In this document: positions 26,583 through 35,307 of the stretch, piece after piece
Layout: each line of letters starts with the position of its first letter
How positions within the stretch are numbered: the first letter of the stretch is position 1
Assembly (NCBI RefSeq): GCF_001921215.1
Contig: NZ_MSIF01000010.1
Span: 124,001-188,000, forward strand
Reading direction: 5' to 3'
Length of the DNA: 64,000 bases
Source: Actinophytocola xinjiangensis
GTDB taxonomy: Bacteria; Actinomycetota; Actinomycetes; Mycobacteriales; Pseudonocardiaceae
Position numbers and translations under genes: made by a program
The notes under the pieces: model-generated
Seen by the model: the letters and a program-made list of their open reading frames with translations, nothing else
Told to the model about the DNA's origin: nothing
Database searches by the model: none

Positions 26583-27749
26583 TCAGCAGAAGGCGAAGCG
26601 GGACAACAGATCCTCGGTGTCGCGCAGGCGGGCACCCGAGGGCAGACCGTCCTTGTTCACGAACCGCTTCAGGTAGGCCGCGCCCTCGGTGCCGCCCGAG
26701 CCCTGCATGTCCGGCAGGTACGCGCGGCCGAAGCCGTAGTGGCGGCCGCGCCAGGTCAGCAGCGCCCGGTCGACGGCCCGGAACGCGTCCACCAGCTCCT
26801 GGTCACCGCTCTCGGTCACCACGTCGCGCAGCGAACGGAATGCGCGCAGCTCGTCGGAACGGATCGGGCGCAGGTGGTCGAGCTTGGTGAAGATCTCCTC
26901 CTTGCGCCCGTCGTAGCCGTACACCACCAGCTCCATGAGGTGGTAGTTCATCGACTGGACGGCGCTGGCGTTGCCGGTCTCCTCACGGAAGCTGAGGAAC
27001 AGCTCCGGGGACAGCGTGCGCAGCACGTGGAAGATCGCACTGAGCAGCTCCGAGCACGCGGTGAGCTGGCCCATCCGGAACAGGAACTCCGCCCGGTCCT
27101 CGCCGATCGCGCGGATCGCCTGCCGCGCGGTCCAGCGGATCATGTAGAACACCAGCTCGCAGGCGATCACCATGCGCAGGAAGACGTGCTCGTCGTGCTT
27201 GTCCGAGCGGCGGAAACCGGTGCAGCGCTTGAGGATCGTCAGCCCGCGGGCCAGCTGCTCGTCGCCGTCGACGCCCTCCACCAGGTTCACCCCGCGCAGC
27301 GGGCTGTACGGGGCGATGTACATCTCGGTGACCTGGTCGATCAGCGGGTGCAGCCGGCGCAGGCGCTCCACCAGGTGCTCGGGCACCGTGGTGTGCCGGC
27401 CGGCCTCCTTGCGCTCCAACCGGGACAGTTCGGTGAGCGTGGCGTGGATGGCCAGCAGGCTGGCGCCGAACGCGTCGTCGTGCTGGGACAGGAACCACTC
27501 GACCACGTGCAGCGTGGTGTAGCGGTAGTAGTCGGGGATGGGCAGCGAGAGACTGAACTGCCGGGTCAGCAGGAGGAGGACGTCGCCCTCCTCGGTCGCC
27601 GGGTCCTCCAGCAGCCGCTCGTGGTCGGCCGACAGCGCCGAGACCGACGCGTCGTCGAGGTGGGCCAGGGCGGTGCCGGCCAGGCGGCGGGCGAGGGCGT
27701 CGCTGCGGCCGGGCAGCCGGCAGTGGGCGTTGGCGAGTTCGATGGACAT
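26583..27749 (-). CDS. Tryptophan 2,3-dioxygenase-superfamily heme enzyme
   Basis: The 388-residue protein resembles TDO in three places. FREETGNASAVQSMNYHLME parallels the TDO FR...SSGFQS...E segment. TWRGRH (His337) parallels the WRFRH proximal heme ligand. GSGGTEGAAYLK parallels the GTGGSSGxxYL substrate loop. TDO makes N-formylkynurenine from Trp; biosynthetic members such as MarE instead mono-oxygenate Trp derivatives. No formamidase, kynureninase or monooxygenase gene is nearby, so direct oxidation of an aromatic building block is as likely as kynurenine formation. A methyltransferase gene lies 31 bp upstream on the same strand. Confidence 0.7.
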   Translation of the reverse strand: MSIELANAHCRLPGRSDALARRLAGTALAHLDDASVSALSADHERLLEDPATEEGDVLLLLTRQFSLSLPIPDYYRYTTLHVVEWFLSQHDDAFGASLLAIHATLTELSRLERKEAGRHTTVPEHLVERLRRLHPLIDQVTEMYIAPYSPLRGVNLVEGVDGDEQLARGLTILKRCTGFRRSDKHDEHVFLRMVIACELVFYMIRWTARQAIRAIGEDRAEFLFRMGQLTACSELLSAIFHVLRTLSPELFLSFREETGNASAVQSMNYHLMELVVYGYDGRKEEIFTKLDHLRPIRSDELRAFRSLRDVVTESGDQELVDAFRAVDRALLTWRGRHYGFGRAYLPDMQGSGGTEGAAYLKRFVNKDGLPSGARLRDTEDLLSRFAFC

Positions 27750-27780
27750 GGGTGTCCCCCCAAGGGAAAGGGTGTCCGGC

Positions 27781-28782
27781 TCAGGCGCGGTGGCCGGCCA
27801 GGAGGTGCTTGTCGGCGGTGGATCGGTACACGGCGCACCCGGTGAACCCGGCGTCGGTCATCAGGGCCAGGTACTCGCCGGCGGTGCGGTGGCGGCCCTC
27901 GGTCTCGAAGTACATCGACAGGTTCATCACGGCGGTGGCCAGCGGGCCCTCGCGGTTCTCGTCGAACAGCCGGTCCATGACCAGCACCCGGCCCCCCGGC
28001 CGGCACGCCTCGAACGCCTTGCGCAGCAACATCGCGCAGGTCTCGTCGTCCCAGTCGGACAGGATGTAGCCGAACGCGACGCAGTCACCGGTGGGCAGCG
28101 GGTCGGTGAAGAAGTTCCCGCCGCGGAAGGCGAGCCGGTCCTCGAGCTGGTAGCGCCCGGCGTTGGCGGTGAGGAACGGCTCGACCTGGGGCAGGTCGAA
28201 CACCGTCGAGCGCAGCTCGGGGTTGGTCAGCAGCGCGGCCACCGAGAACGGCCCGTTGGCCCCGCCGACGTCCACGAGTTCGCGGGTGTCGCCGAGCTGG
28301 GCCAGCTCGGCGAGCTCGTAGGAGACGTGGAAGCTGAGCTGCCACATCGCCGCCAGGAACTGGCCGGTGGACTCCTCGTCGCGGTACAGCACGTCGAACG
28401 GCGCCGGCAGTTCGGCGTCCACGACGTGCTTTCCCTTGGCCAGGTAGGCATCCAGCTGCGGGAGACGCTGGTTGGTCGACTCGATCAGGTGCTCGACGAA
28501 ACCCATCAGGTAGCGCGGGTCCCGGGAGTCCACGTACGGGGCGACCCCGTCGGCCAGGCGGTACCGGCCGCCGTCGGCGTGGCGCAGCACACCGAAGGCG
28601 ACCAGTACCCGTAGCAGCCGGCCGAGGGTCTCCTCGTCCACGCCCAGCGCGGTGGACAGGTCCTGTGTGGAGGCCCGCTCGTGGTCCACCAGGTGGGTGA
28701 ACACACCGTGGGAGTCCGCGAGGTGCAGGGCGGAGGTGGAGAATATCCCGAAAACCGCGTGTTCGAGACTGGGGGGAATCAT
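27781..28782 (-). CDS. SAM-dependent methyltransferase, winged-helix dimer type
   Basis: The 333-residue protein has an N-terminal dimerisation/winged-helix domain (GVFTHLVDHERASTQDLS ... LGRLLRVLVAFGVL) and a Rossmann domain with SAM motif I VDVGGANG, DLPQV, GGNFFTDPLP, and YILSDWDDE. This is the acetylserotonin/hydroxyneurosporene O-methyltransferase family, which in antibiotic clusters also holds C-methyltransferases acting on Tyr or hydroxykynurenine. Its pairing with the TDO-superfamily gene suggests the two modify the same aromatic amino acid. ATG 28782 is used; GTG 28788 is in frame. Neither has a clear ribosome site. Confidence 0.85.
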   Translation of the reverse strand: MIPPSLEHAVFGIFSTSALHLADSHGVFTHLVDHERASTQDLSTALGVDEETLGRLLRVLVAFGVLRHADGGRYRLADGVAPYVDSRDPRYLMGFVEHLIESTNQRLPQLDAYLAKGKHVVDAELPAPFDVLYRDEESTGQFLAAMWQLSFHVSYELAELAQLGDTRELVDVGGANGPFSVAALLTNPELRSTVFDLPQVEPFLTANAGRYQLEDRLAFRGGNFFTDPLPTGDCVAFGYILSDWDDETCAMLLRKAFEACRPGGRVLVMDRLFDENREGPLATAVMNLSMYFETEGRHRTAGEYLALMTDAGFTGCAVYRSTADKHLLAGHRA

Positions 28783-28843
28783 GAACACCAGTCAGCCAGA
28801 AGCGCTTCCCGTGAAGAACCGCGATTTCAGGCTTTGAATATCG

Positions 28844-29836
28844 CTACTTTTGAACGGATACGCCCTTGTCAAGACGGGTGCGAATGATGCTCAGCTCGAA
28901 CAGCAGACCGATGCCGGTCACGAACGGTCCGTAGACCGCGAACAGGTACCAGTCGAACGTGAACACGCCCCACATCACCTGGAGGAAGCCCATCATGGTG
29001 ATCGTTCCGGACATGATCCGCGCCAGCGGGGTGAGCGCGTTGGTCCACACCAGGTAGGCGGTCAGCACGCACAGCACCGCGACCCCGAGGTCGTAGACCC
29101 ACCAGTCGTTGAGCCGGCCGATGCCGGTGTTGGCCTGCGGCGCGAGCAGCAGCCGGTTGCCGGTCGCCCACACCACGTGCAGTCCCAGCGCGACCGCGAG
29201 GCCCAGCAGGCACAGCAGCCGTGCCCAGCCGGTCGAGGTCATCCAGGTCGGCAGCGCCGGCGTCGGATCGTGGCGCCACTGCTTGGCCAGGGTGCGTGAC
29301 TGGAGCGCGCCGATGATCAGGAACACGCCGAGGCCCAGGAACCAGGGCTCGAACACGAACAGGTTCCACCGGTCGATGCTGGCGAGCTTCTCGGCGGTGA
29401 AGTAGTCGTCCTTGGCCTCGTAGGGCATCACGCCGGTCAGCCGCAGCGCGGTCAGCACGCTCAGCGCCGCCCAGTGCAGCAACGCCACCGCCGCGGCCCC
29501 CCAGGCGATCCCGATCAGCAGCCAGCGCGGCGCGATCCGGCCCCACTGCTTGACCAGCGCCATGGACACCAGCGCGGCGCCGACGCACAGCACGCTCGCA
29601 CCCCAGTTGGCGGCCTTCTCCTCCGGGCCGGGGTCCGGGATGCCCATGATGCCGGCCGTCCCGCCGAACGCGACCCACAGGTGCGGCGGGATGTAGATCA
29701 GCGACCACCACATCCCGGCCCAGCCGGCCCAGGTCCTCGGCGGCCGCTCGGGTTGCGGCGCGGCGGACATGTCCCGGTCGTCCACGTCCCCGTCCTCGCC
29801 GGCCACTTCCTTGTCGGACAGTTGTGTCTCGCTCAT
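28844..29836 (-). CDS. Polytopic membrane protein of unknown function
   Basis: The 330-residue protein has an acidic cytoplasmic N-terminus (about 35 residues) and roughly seven or eight hydrophobic segments, including LCVGAALVSMALV, WFLGLGVFLIIGAL, LLCLLGLAVALGLHVVW and DLGVAVLCVLTAYLVW. Trp-rich loops punctuate it. No ABC, MFS or enzyme signature is recognisable. ATG 29836 is preceded by AGAGGGGA. It sits between the methyltransferase and the thioesterase genes on the same strand, so a transport or immunity role in the cluster is possible but unsupported. Confidence 0.65.
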   Translation of the reverse strand: MSETQLSDKEVAGEDGDVDDRDMSAAPQPERPPRTWAGWAGMWWSLIYIPPHLWVAFGGTAGIMGIPDPGPEEKAANWGASVLCVGAALVSMALVKQWGRIAPRWLLIGIAWGAAAVALLHWAALSVLTALRLTGVMPYEAKDDYFTAEKLASIDRWNLFVFEPWFLGLGVFLIIGALQSRTLAKQWRHDPTPALPTWMTSTGWARLLCLLGLAVALGLHVVWATGNRLLLAPQANTGIGRLNDWWVYDLGVAVLCVLTAYLVWTNALTPLARIMSGTITMMGFLQVMWGVFTFDWYLFAVYGPFVTGIGLLFELSIIRTRLDKGVSVQK

Positions 29837-29917
29837 CGGGTCCCCTCTTGTTCTCGCAGGCTTTGGCGAACAAGCCCCTGCACCCCTGAGCCTGCCGGGA
29901 GACCCGGTTGTCCCGCG

Positions 29918-30694
29918 TCAACTGGCGGAGTGAACGGGGTCCCTCTCACGGTTGACCGCCGCCATGATCGTGCTCGGCAGACCGGCCCACGTCGGCTCGT
30001 CGTAGAAGTGGCCGCCGGGCAGCACCTCGGTGGTGAACTCGCCGGCGGCGAGCAGGCGCCAGCGCTGGGCGACCTCCGCCGCCGGGTCCTCGTCGGCGGT
30101 GCCGTACAGCACGTGCAGCGGCGCGCGGACCGCGACGCCCGGCACGTAGCGGTAGGAGTCCGACACCCGCATGTCCGCGCGCAGCAGCTCCAGGGTGATC
30201 TGGCGCAGGTCGGGGTCGGCGAGGATCTCCTCGTCGAGTTGGCCGACGCGGTGCAGCCACGTACACAGCTGCTCGTCGGTGTCGGTGAGCAGCGGCGGGC
30301 GGCGGCGGGCCGCGGCGTGCCGGCTGGGCGCGTCGCTGGCCGAGACCACCACCGCGTCCGGGCCGCGCACGCCCCGCTGTTCGAGCCGGGTGGCGACGTC
30401 GAAGGCGAGCCACGCGCCCATGCTGTGGCCGAACAGCACGAACGGCTTGCCGCGCAACGAGTGCAGCGCGGTGAGGACCTCGGTCGCGAGCGCCTGCCAG
30501 TCCTGGCAGTAGGGCTCGGTGAACCGGCCCTCGCGGCCCGGGTAGCACATCAGCGCCAGCTCGGTGTCCTCGTCGAGCGTGTCCGCCCAGCGGCGGAACG
30601 CGGCGGTGCCGCCGCCGCAGTAGCTCAGGCAGACCAGCACCCGCCTGGCCGACGGGTTGGGCCGGGGGCGGACGAGCCGATCGGCTGGGCGCAT
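29918..30694 (-). CDS. Type II thioesterase (NRPS/PKS editing)
   Basis: The 258-residue alpha/beta hydrolase has CLSYCGGGTAAFRRW at the N-terminus, YPGREGRF, nucleophile Ser in FGHSMGAWLAF, an Asp in LYGTADEDP and a late His in LPGGHFYDEP. This is the stand-alone TEII pattern: removal of stalled or misprimed acyl groups from carrier proteins. The ATG at 30694 follows GGAAGG; the frame further upstream runs into the carrier-protein gene and is not used. An imperfect hairpin separates it from the carrier-protein gene. Confidence 0.9.
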   Translation of the reverse strand: MRPADRLVRPRPNPSARRVLVCLSYCGGGTAAFRRWADTLDEDTELALMCYPGREGRFTEPYCQDWQALATEVLTALHSLRGKPFVLFGHSMGAWLAFDVATRLEQRGVRGPDAVVVSASDAPSRHAAARRRPPLLTDTDEQLCTWLHRVGQLDEEILADPDLRQITLELLRADMRVSDSYRYVPGVAVRAPLHVLYGTADEDPAAEVAQRWRLLAAGEFTTEVLPGGHFYDEPTWAGLPSTIMAAVNRERDPVHSAS

Positions 30695-30774
30695 GGCCGG
30701 TTCCTTCCTACGAACAGCGGAATGGCGCCTCTCGGCGATGCCGGGAGACGCCGTGCCGGATGTGTCGGGCGTGG

Positions 30775-31029
30775 TCAGTTCCAGCCCGCGGCCTCGCCGA
30801 CGACCTCGTACACGCCGTTGAGGTTGACCATCCTGGCCAGCTCCTCCTGATCGATGACGATCTTGAAGGTCTTTTCCAGCGAGGCGAGGATCTCGATCGC
30901 GCGCAGCGAGTCGGCGGCGTGGTCCTCCAGGAACAGGCTGGTGTCGGTGACCTCGTCCTCCTCCAGTTCGAGGATCTCGCAGACGATCTCCTTGATCCTG
31001 GACTTCTGTTCGGTCAGTGCGGCAGTCAT
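30775..31029 (-). CDS. Acyl carrier protein
   Basis: The 84-residue acidic four-helix carrier has the phosphopantetheine site Ser41 in AADSLRAIEI. It begins ALTEQKSRIKEIVCEILELE, like FabD/FabF-type ACPs. It is transcribed leftward, divergent from the ketosynthase operon, and is distinct from the second ACP at 37368. It could carry the growing polyene, a starter unit or a tailoring intermediate. Confidence 0.9.
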   Translation of the reverse strand: MTAALTEQKSRIKEIVCEILELEEDEVTDTSLFLEDHAADSLRAIEILASLEKTFKIVIDQEELARMVNLNGVYEVVGEAAGWN

Positions 31030-31302
31030 CGCTTCTCAATTCACTAGGGGTTCCTGGTCGCAGCGAATCCGTTATAGCAGCGCGGAACCCGGAAGCAAGG
31101 CGGTGATTGAAAGTATTGAAGTACGGCGCGTGCCCCGACACGCATACCACGAAGAACTCGGGTCCACAAGGGTGCTTCGCAATCGCCGATTCCCGCGAGG
31201 CCCTGTGGCGGGGCCGTGCCTAGCATCGGCGGCGGAGAAGTCGGCGAGGAGCCGACACAGGCTCAAGGCAGCACAGTGAACCAGCACAGTGAGGGGCGCG
31301 TC
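31030..31302. promoter_or_regulatory. Divergent promoter region of the PKS cluster
   Basis: This 273-bp gap separates the leftward ACP-thioesterase arm from the rightward PKS operon and is AT-richer than its surroundings. On the minus strand, TTGCTT (31093-31098 complement) and TATAAC (31071-31076 complement) are spaced by 16 bp and make a good promoter for the ACP. Rightward, ATTGAAAGTATTGAAGT contains two TTGAA hexamer halves near 31107-31120, but no convincing -10 is seen. No dyad operator was found. Confidence 0.55.
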
Positions 31303-32550
31303 GTGGACGAACCGACAACCGAACGGGTGGCCGGGCGACGTGTTGTCCTCACCGGCTTCGGCGTGTTCTCCAGCATCGGCAACGGTGCCAAGGAGTTCGC
31401 CGACGGTCTGCGCGCCGGGCGCAGCGGCGCCAAGCCGATCACCGCGTTCGACACCACCGGCTTCGCGCACGCCAACGGCTGCGAGATCGTCGACTTCGAG
31501 CCGGGGGAGTGGATCCGCGAGCTGCCGGTCGACGAACTCGGCCGGGCGAGCCAGTTCTCGGTCGCCGCGTCCAGGATGGCCATCGAGGACGCCGGGTTCG
31601 CCGCCGCCGACCTGGCCGACCGGCGCGGCCTGATCGCCATCGGCACCACCGACGGCGAGTCCTGGGACCTGGACCGGTTGGTCTCCGCGCAGCTGGCCGA
31701 TGGCCCCGAGCACATGGACCCGGTGATCGCCGGGCGGGTCAGCGCCGGGCGGCTGTCGGTGTCGGTCGCACGCGAGCTCGGACTGTCCGATGTGGAGGCC
31801 GTGACCTTCGGTACGGCGTGCGCCGCCGGCAACTACGCCATCGGCTACGGCTACGACGCGGTCCGCTCCGGCGAGGTCGAGTTCGCCCTGTGCGGCGGTG
31901 CCGACGCCCTGTGCCGCAAGACCTTCACCGGCTTCTACCGCCTCGGCACCATCGCCACCGAGGTCTGCCGCCCGTTCGACGCCGGCCGCGACGGCATCCT
32001 GACCGGCGAGGGCGCCGGCGTGCTGATGCTCGAACCGCTGGAGTCGGCGCTGGCCCGCGGCGCGCACATCTACGCCGAGGTCCTCGGTTACGGCCTCAAC
32101 TGCGACGCCTACCACCAGGTCGCGCCCAACCAGGACAGCGTGGCGCGCTGTATGGAGCTGGCGCTGGACAACGCCGGGGTGAAGCCGGGCGAGGTCGACC
32201 TGATCTCCGCGCACGGCACCGGCACCAAGGCCAACGACGTCACCGAGACCCGCGCCATCCGCCAGGTCTACGGCGAGGACACGCCCCGCACGGTGTCGCT
32301 GAAGTCGATGCTGGGCCACACGATGGGCGCGGCGAGCGCGCTGGCGGCGATCGCCTGTGCGCTGGCCATCCAGGAGCGGTTCATCCCACCGACGATCAAC
32401 CACGTCGAGACCGACCCCGAGTGCGAGATCGACTGCGTGCCGAACACGTCCGTGCCGGCCGACCTGCGGATCGTGCAGAACAACGGCCTGGCCTTCGGCG
32501 GCAACAACGCGGTCCTCATCCTGGGCCGCTACCAGGAGCCGGTCGCATGA
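31303..32550 (+). CDS. Beta-ketoacyl synthase (type II PKS KS-alpha, FabF-like)
   Basis: The 415-residue ketosynthase keeps the whole catalytic set: Cys173 in FGTACAAGNYA, His304 in SAHGTGTKAND and His339 in SMLGHTMGAA. It performs decarboxylative condensation of malonyl-ACP onto the growing acyl chain. GTG 31303 is preferred because GAGGGG lies 6 nt upstream; GTG 31276 is in frame. It is the first gene of a long coupled operon (ATGA overlap with the next KS). The combination with KR, dehydratases and no aromatase points to a reduced polyene product, as in ishigamide, colabomycin or cinnamoyl-lipid clusters. Confidence 0.92.
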   Translation: MDEPTTERVAGRRVVLTGFGVFSSIGNGAKEFADGLRAGRSGAKPITAFDTTGFAHANGCEIVDFEPGEWIRELPVDELGRASQFSVAASRMAIEDAGFAAADLADRRGLIAIGTTDGESWDLDRLVSAQLADGPEHMDPVIAGRVSAGRLSVSVARELGLSDVEAVTFGTACAAGNYAIGYGYDAVRSGEVEFALCGGADALCRKTFTGFYRLGTIATEVCRPFDAGRDGILTGEGAGVLMLEPLESALARGAHIYAEVLGYGLNCDAYHQVAPNQDSVARCMELALDNAGVKPGEVDLISAHGTGTKANDVTETRAIRQVYGEDTPRTVSLKSMLGHTMGAASALAAIACALAIQERFIPPTINHVETDPECEIDCVPNTSVPADLRIVQNNGLAFGGNNAVLILGRYQEPVA

Positions 32551-33674
32551 GCTGGGCGATCACCGGTGTCGGGGCGGTGGCGAGCATCGGCCGCGACACC
32601 GACGAGGTGTTCTCGGCGCTGCTGGCCGGTCGCGACGGTCTGCGCCCGCAGCGCGGGTTCGACCAGACCAACCTCAACGCCAGCCAGCTGTTCGAGATCG
32701 ACGATCGCGCCGGCGGCCCCGACCGCCCGTGCCGGGCAACGGGTTTCCTGCTCGACGCGGTCGCCGAGGCGGTCAGCGACGCCGGCCTGACCGACCTCAC
32801 CGGTGTCCCGGTCCTGGTCGGCACCGGGCTGCGCGAGCTGCGCTCGGTGGAGCTGTGGGCGCGCGGCGCGGCGGAGCTGACCACCGACCAGCTGCACTTC
32901 GGCACCGCGCTGCGTGAGCGGTTCGGCGCCACCGACACGCACACCTTCGCCAACGCCTGCTCGGCGTCGCTCTACGCGCTGGCGCTGGGCACCGACCTGC
33001 TGGAGCAGGAGGCCACCGACACGGTGGTGGTGGCCGGTGTGGACAGCATCACCGAGACGATGTTCGGTCTGTCCGACCGCGTCCAGCTGCGTCCGCCGGC
33101 GGCGGTGCGGCCCTTCGACGACGGCCGGATGGGCACGATCCTCGGTGAGGGCGCGGCGGCCGTGGTGCTGCGCCGGGACACCGCGCCACGCGCACCCCTG
33201 GGCCGGGTGCGCGCGGTCGCGGTCAACTGCGACGCCTACCACTCCACCGCCCCGGACCCCGACGGCGTGCGGGCCGCGATCGTGGCCGCGCACCGGCTGG
33301 CCGGGGTGAAACCGGACGACATCGGGCTGGTCGTCGCGCACGGCACCGGCACCCCGCTCAACGACCACGTGGAGGCGGCGGTCACCCGGGAGATCTTCGC
33401 CGGGGTGGCCACCCAGCCGCTGTTCGCCGCGATCAAGTCGATGACCGGGCACACCTCCGGCGCCGCCGGCCTGCTCAACCTGATCGTCGCGCTGCGGTCG
33501 ATGACCGGCGGTCAGGTGCCGCCGATCACCGGCCTGACCGACCCGATCGTCGAGGTGCGCGGCTTCCCGCTGCCCTCGGCCGGTCCGCTGCCCTGCGAGG
33601 CCACCGTCGCCCAGGTGCACGCGTTCGGCTTCGGCGGGATCAACGCGGTCGCGATCGTGGAGGTGGGCGCGTGA
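32547..33674 (+). CDS. Second beta-ketoacyl synthase, shorter, catalytic triad intact
   Basis: The 375-residue thiolase-fold protein has Cys138 in FANACSASLYAL, His265 in VAHGTGTPLND and His302 in SMTGHTSGAAG. It is therefore probably active rather than a chain-length factor, though it occupies the position just behind KS-alpha where KS-beta is normally encoded. It lacks about 40 N-terminal residues relative to the first KS. It may catalyse initiation or a different set of elongation steps. It is coupled by overlapping codons to genes on both sides. Confidence 0.88.
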   Translation: MSWAITGVGAVASIGRDTDEVFSALLAGRDGLRPQRGFDQTNLNASQLFEIDDRAGGPDRPCRATGFLLDAVAEAVSDAGLTDLTGVPVLVGTGLRELRSVELWARGAAELTTDQLHFGTALRERFGATDTHTFANACSASLYALALGTDLLEQEATDTVVVAGVDSITETMFGLSDRVQLRPPAAVRPFDDGRMGTILGEGAAAVVLRRDTAPRAPLGRVRAVAVNCDAYHSTAPDPDGVRAAIVAAHRLAGVKPDDIGLVVAHGTGTPLNDHVEAAVTREIFAGVATQPLFAAIKSMTGHTSGAAGLLNLIVALRSMTGGQVPPITGLTDPIVEVRGFPLPSAGPLPCEATVAQVHAFGFGGINAVAIVEVGA

Positions 33675-34528
33675 ACGGCGCCGTGAACATCGTCATCACC
33701 GGCCTTGGCCTGGCCCTGCCGGGGGTGGAGACCGCCGGGGACCTGTTGGGGCGCCCCGATCCGTCGGCCGCGCCGGTGGACCCGGCGGCCCGGCTGGGCA
33801 AGAAGGGCCTGCGCTACAAGGACCGCGCCACCCAGCTCGCGCTGTGCGCGGCGGCCGACGCGCTGCGCGAGGCCGCCCTGCCCGAGCAGGACGGGCCCGA
33901 CGTCGCGGTCGTGGTCAGCTCCAACCTGGGCAACGTGGACACCGTCTGCCGGGTCATCCGCACCCTCGACGAGGAAACCTCGCGGGGCCTGAGCCCGATG
34001 GACACCCCCAGCCTGTCCAGCAACGTCATCGCCTCGGAACTCGCGATCCGGTTCGGGCTGCGCGGGCCGAACCTGACCGTGTGCAGCGGCGAGACCGCCG
34101 GGCTGGACGCGGTGCGCTGGGCGCTGACCCTGCTGCGCGCCGGCCGCGCCGGCGCGGTGCTGGTCGTCGGCGTCGAACCCGACAACGACGACGTCCGCGC
34201 GCTGACCGGCGCGCCCCGCCTGGTCGACGGCGGCGCCGCCCTGGTCCTGGAGACCGGGGAGTCCGCCCAGCGGCGCGGGGTCCGGGCACTGGCCGCCCCG
34301 CACCACTACGTGCGCACCGACGACCCGGCGCCCGCCCTGCGCGCGGTCGCCGGCGAGCCGGGCCTGACGCTGCGCGCCGAGACCACCGACCCCGGCTGGG
34401 GCGCGATGTCCGGTGCGCTGGGCGTGGTCCAGTGCGCGACCGCCGTCGGCTGGTTCGCCGGCGGGCACCGGGAGCCGGTGCACGCCCTGGCCGGTGGCGC
34501 CGGCCTCGTCCTCACGGCCACGCCGTGA
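33671..34528 (+). CDS. Truncated KS-fold protein, chain-length-factor-like (Cys to Glu)
   Basis: The 285-residue protein matches only about the first two thirds of a ketosynthase. The segment GPNLTVCSGETAGLDAV aligns with GPS...TACxxGxxAI so that Glu141 replaces the nucleophile. The HGTGT and GH(T/x)xGA histidine motifs are absent and the C-terminal half is shortened. Classical chain-length factors carry Gln at this position. An inactive partner shaping chain length or stabilising a KS dimer is inferred. The start is GTG 33671, overlapping the previous stop; the next gene overlaps by GTGA. Confidence 0.75.
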   Translation: MNGAVNIVITGLGLALPGVETAGDLLGRPDPSAAPVDPAARLGKKGLRYKDRATQLALCAAADALREAALPEQDGPDVAVVVSSNLGNVDTVCRVIRTLDEETSRGLSPMDTPSLSSNVIASELAIRFGLRGPNLTVCSGETAGLDAVRWALTLLRAGRAGAVLVVGVEPDNDDVRALTGAPRLVDGGAALVLETGESAQRRGVRALAAPHHYVRTDDPAPALRAVAGEPGLTLRAETTDPGWGAMSGALGVVQCATAVGWFAGGHREPVHALAGGAGLVLTATP

Positions 34529-35307
34529 CCGCGCCGACCGTCCGGCACCACCCGGCCGCCGGGATCCCCCGGCACCGGGTGGCTCTGCTGCACGGCCTCG
34601 GCAACAGCGCGAGCGTCTGGAACTCCTGTGTGGACCACTGGGGGCCCGACGTCGAGGCCTGGTCGCTGGAGCTGCCGTGGCGTTCGGGCGGTGACCCGTC
34701 CTGGGGCCACACCGACGTCCCGCACCAGCTGCCCAGGCTCCTCGCGGACCTGCCGGAGGCGCCGGACGTGCTGGTCGCGCACTCGTTCGCGGCCAGCGTC
34801 GTGCTGGAGCACCTGAGCCGGGCCGCCGGCACCGACCCGCTGGCCGAATGGGGAGTGCGGCACCTGGTGCTGGTCTCGCCGTTCTACCGCCGCGAGCCGG
34901 GCGAGTTCGACTGGGACGTGGTGTCCGGGCTGTCGGAGAAGTTCCTGACGGTCGTCGGCGACGGCATCCGGCTGCACTCGGCGCGCCGGCTGGACCCGGA
35001 GATGGCGCTGGACCTGGCGCGCCGGGTGTGTGAGCGGGTCGGCCCGTACGGCTGGCTGCGCTTCGGTGAGCTGTACCTGAACTCCCCGTGGCTGCGCACC
35101 GACCAGGTCAGCGTGCCGTGCCTGGTGGTCGCCGGCGAGAACGACGCCACCGCCCGCGAGGCCACCGACCTCGCCGCCGACCTGCCGCGCGCGGGCCTGG
35201 CGATGCTGGCGGGCTGCGGGCACTTCCCGATGTTGGAGCGACCGGCCGAGTTCGCCGAGGCCGTCGCCAGTTTTCTCACCGAGCAGAGGAGCTTCGCCGA
35301 TGCCTGA
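34525..35307 (+). CDS. Alpha/beta hydrolase in the PKS operon
   Basis: The 260-residue protein has LLHGLGNSASVW (oxyanion region), the nucleophile elbow VAHSFAAS (a variant of GxSxG), acid Asp in VAGENDAT and base His in LAGCGHFPMLE. It could release an acyl chain from its carrier, remove misprimed units or hydrolyse an ester. Its place between two KS-fold genes and a hotdog protein, all translationally coupled, argues for a direct part in acyl-chain assembly. The enzyme subclass cannot be told from sequence alone. Confidence 0.85.
   Translation: MTAPTVRHHPAAGIPRHRVALLHGLGNSASVWNSCVDHWGPDVEAWSLELPWRSGGDPSWGHTDVPHQLPRLLADLPEAPDVLVAHSFAASVVLEHLSRAAGTDPLAEWGVRHLVLVSPFYRREPGEFDWDVVSGLSEKFLTVVGDGIRLHSARRLDPEMALDLARRVCERVGPYGWLRFGELYLNSPWLRTDQVSVPCLVVAGENDATAREATDLAADLPRAGLAMLAGCGHFPMLERPAEFAEAVASFLTEQRSFADA

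Noticed and set aside
26583-27749. Reading the TDO-like gene as a firm kynurenine-pathway enzyme, as for daptomycin
   Set aside because: No formamidase, monooxygenase or kynureninase gene is present nearby, so the reaction is left open between kynurenine formation and direct oxidation.
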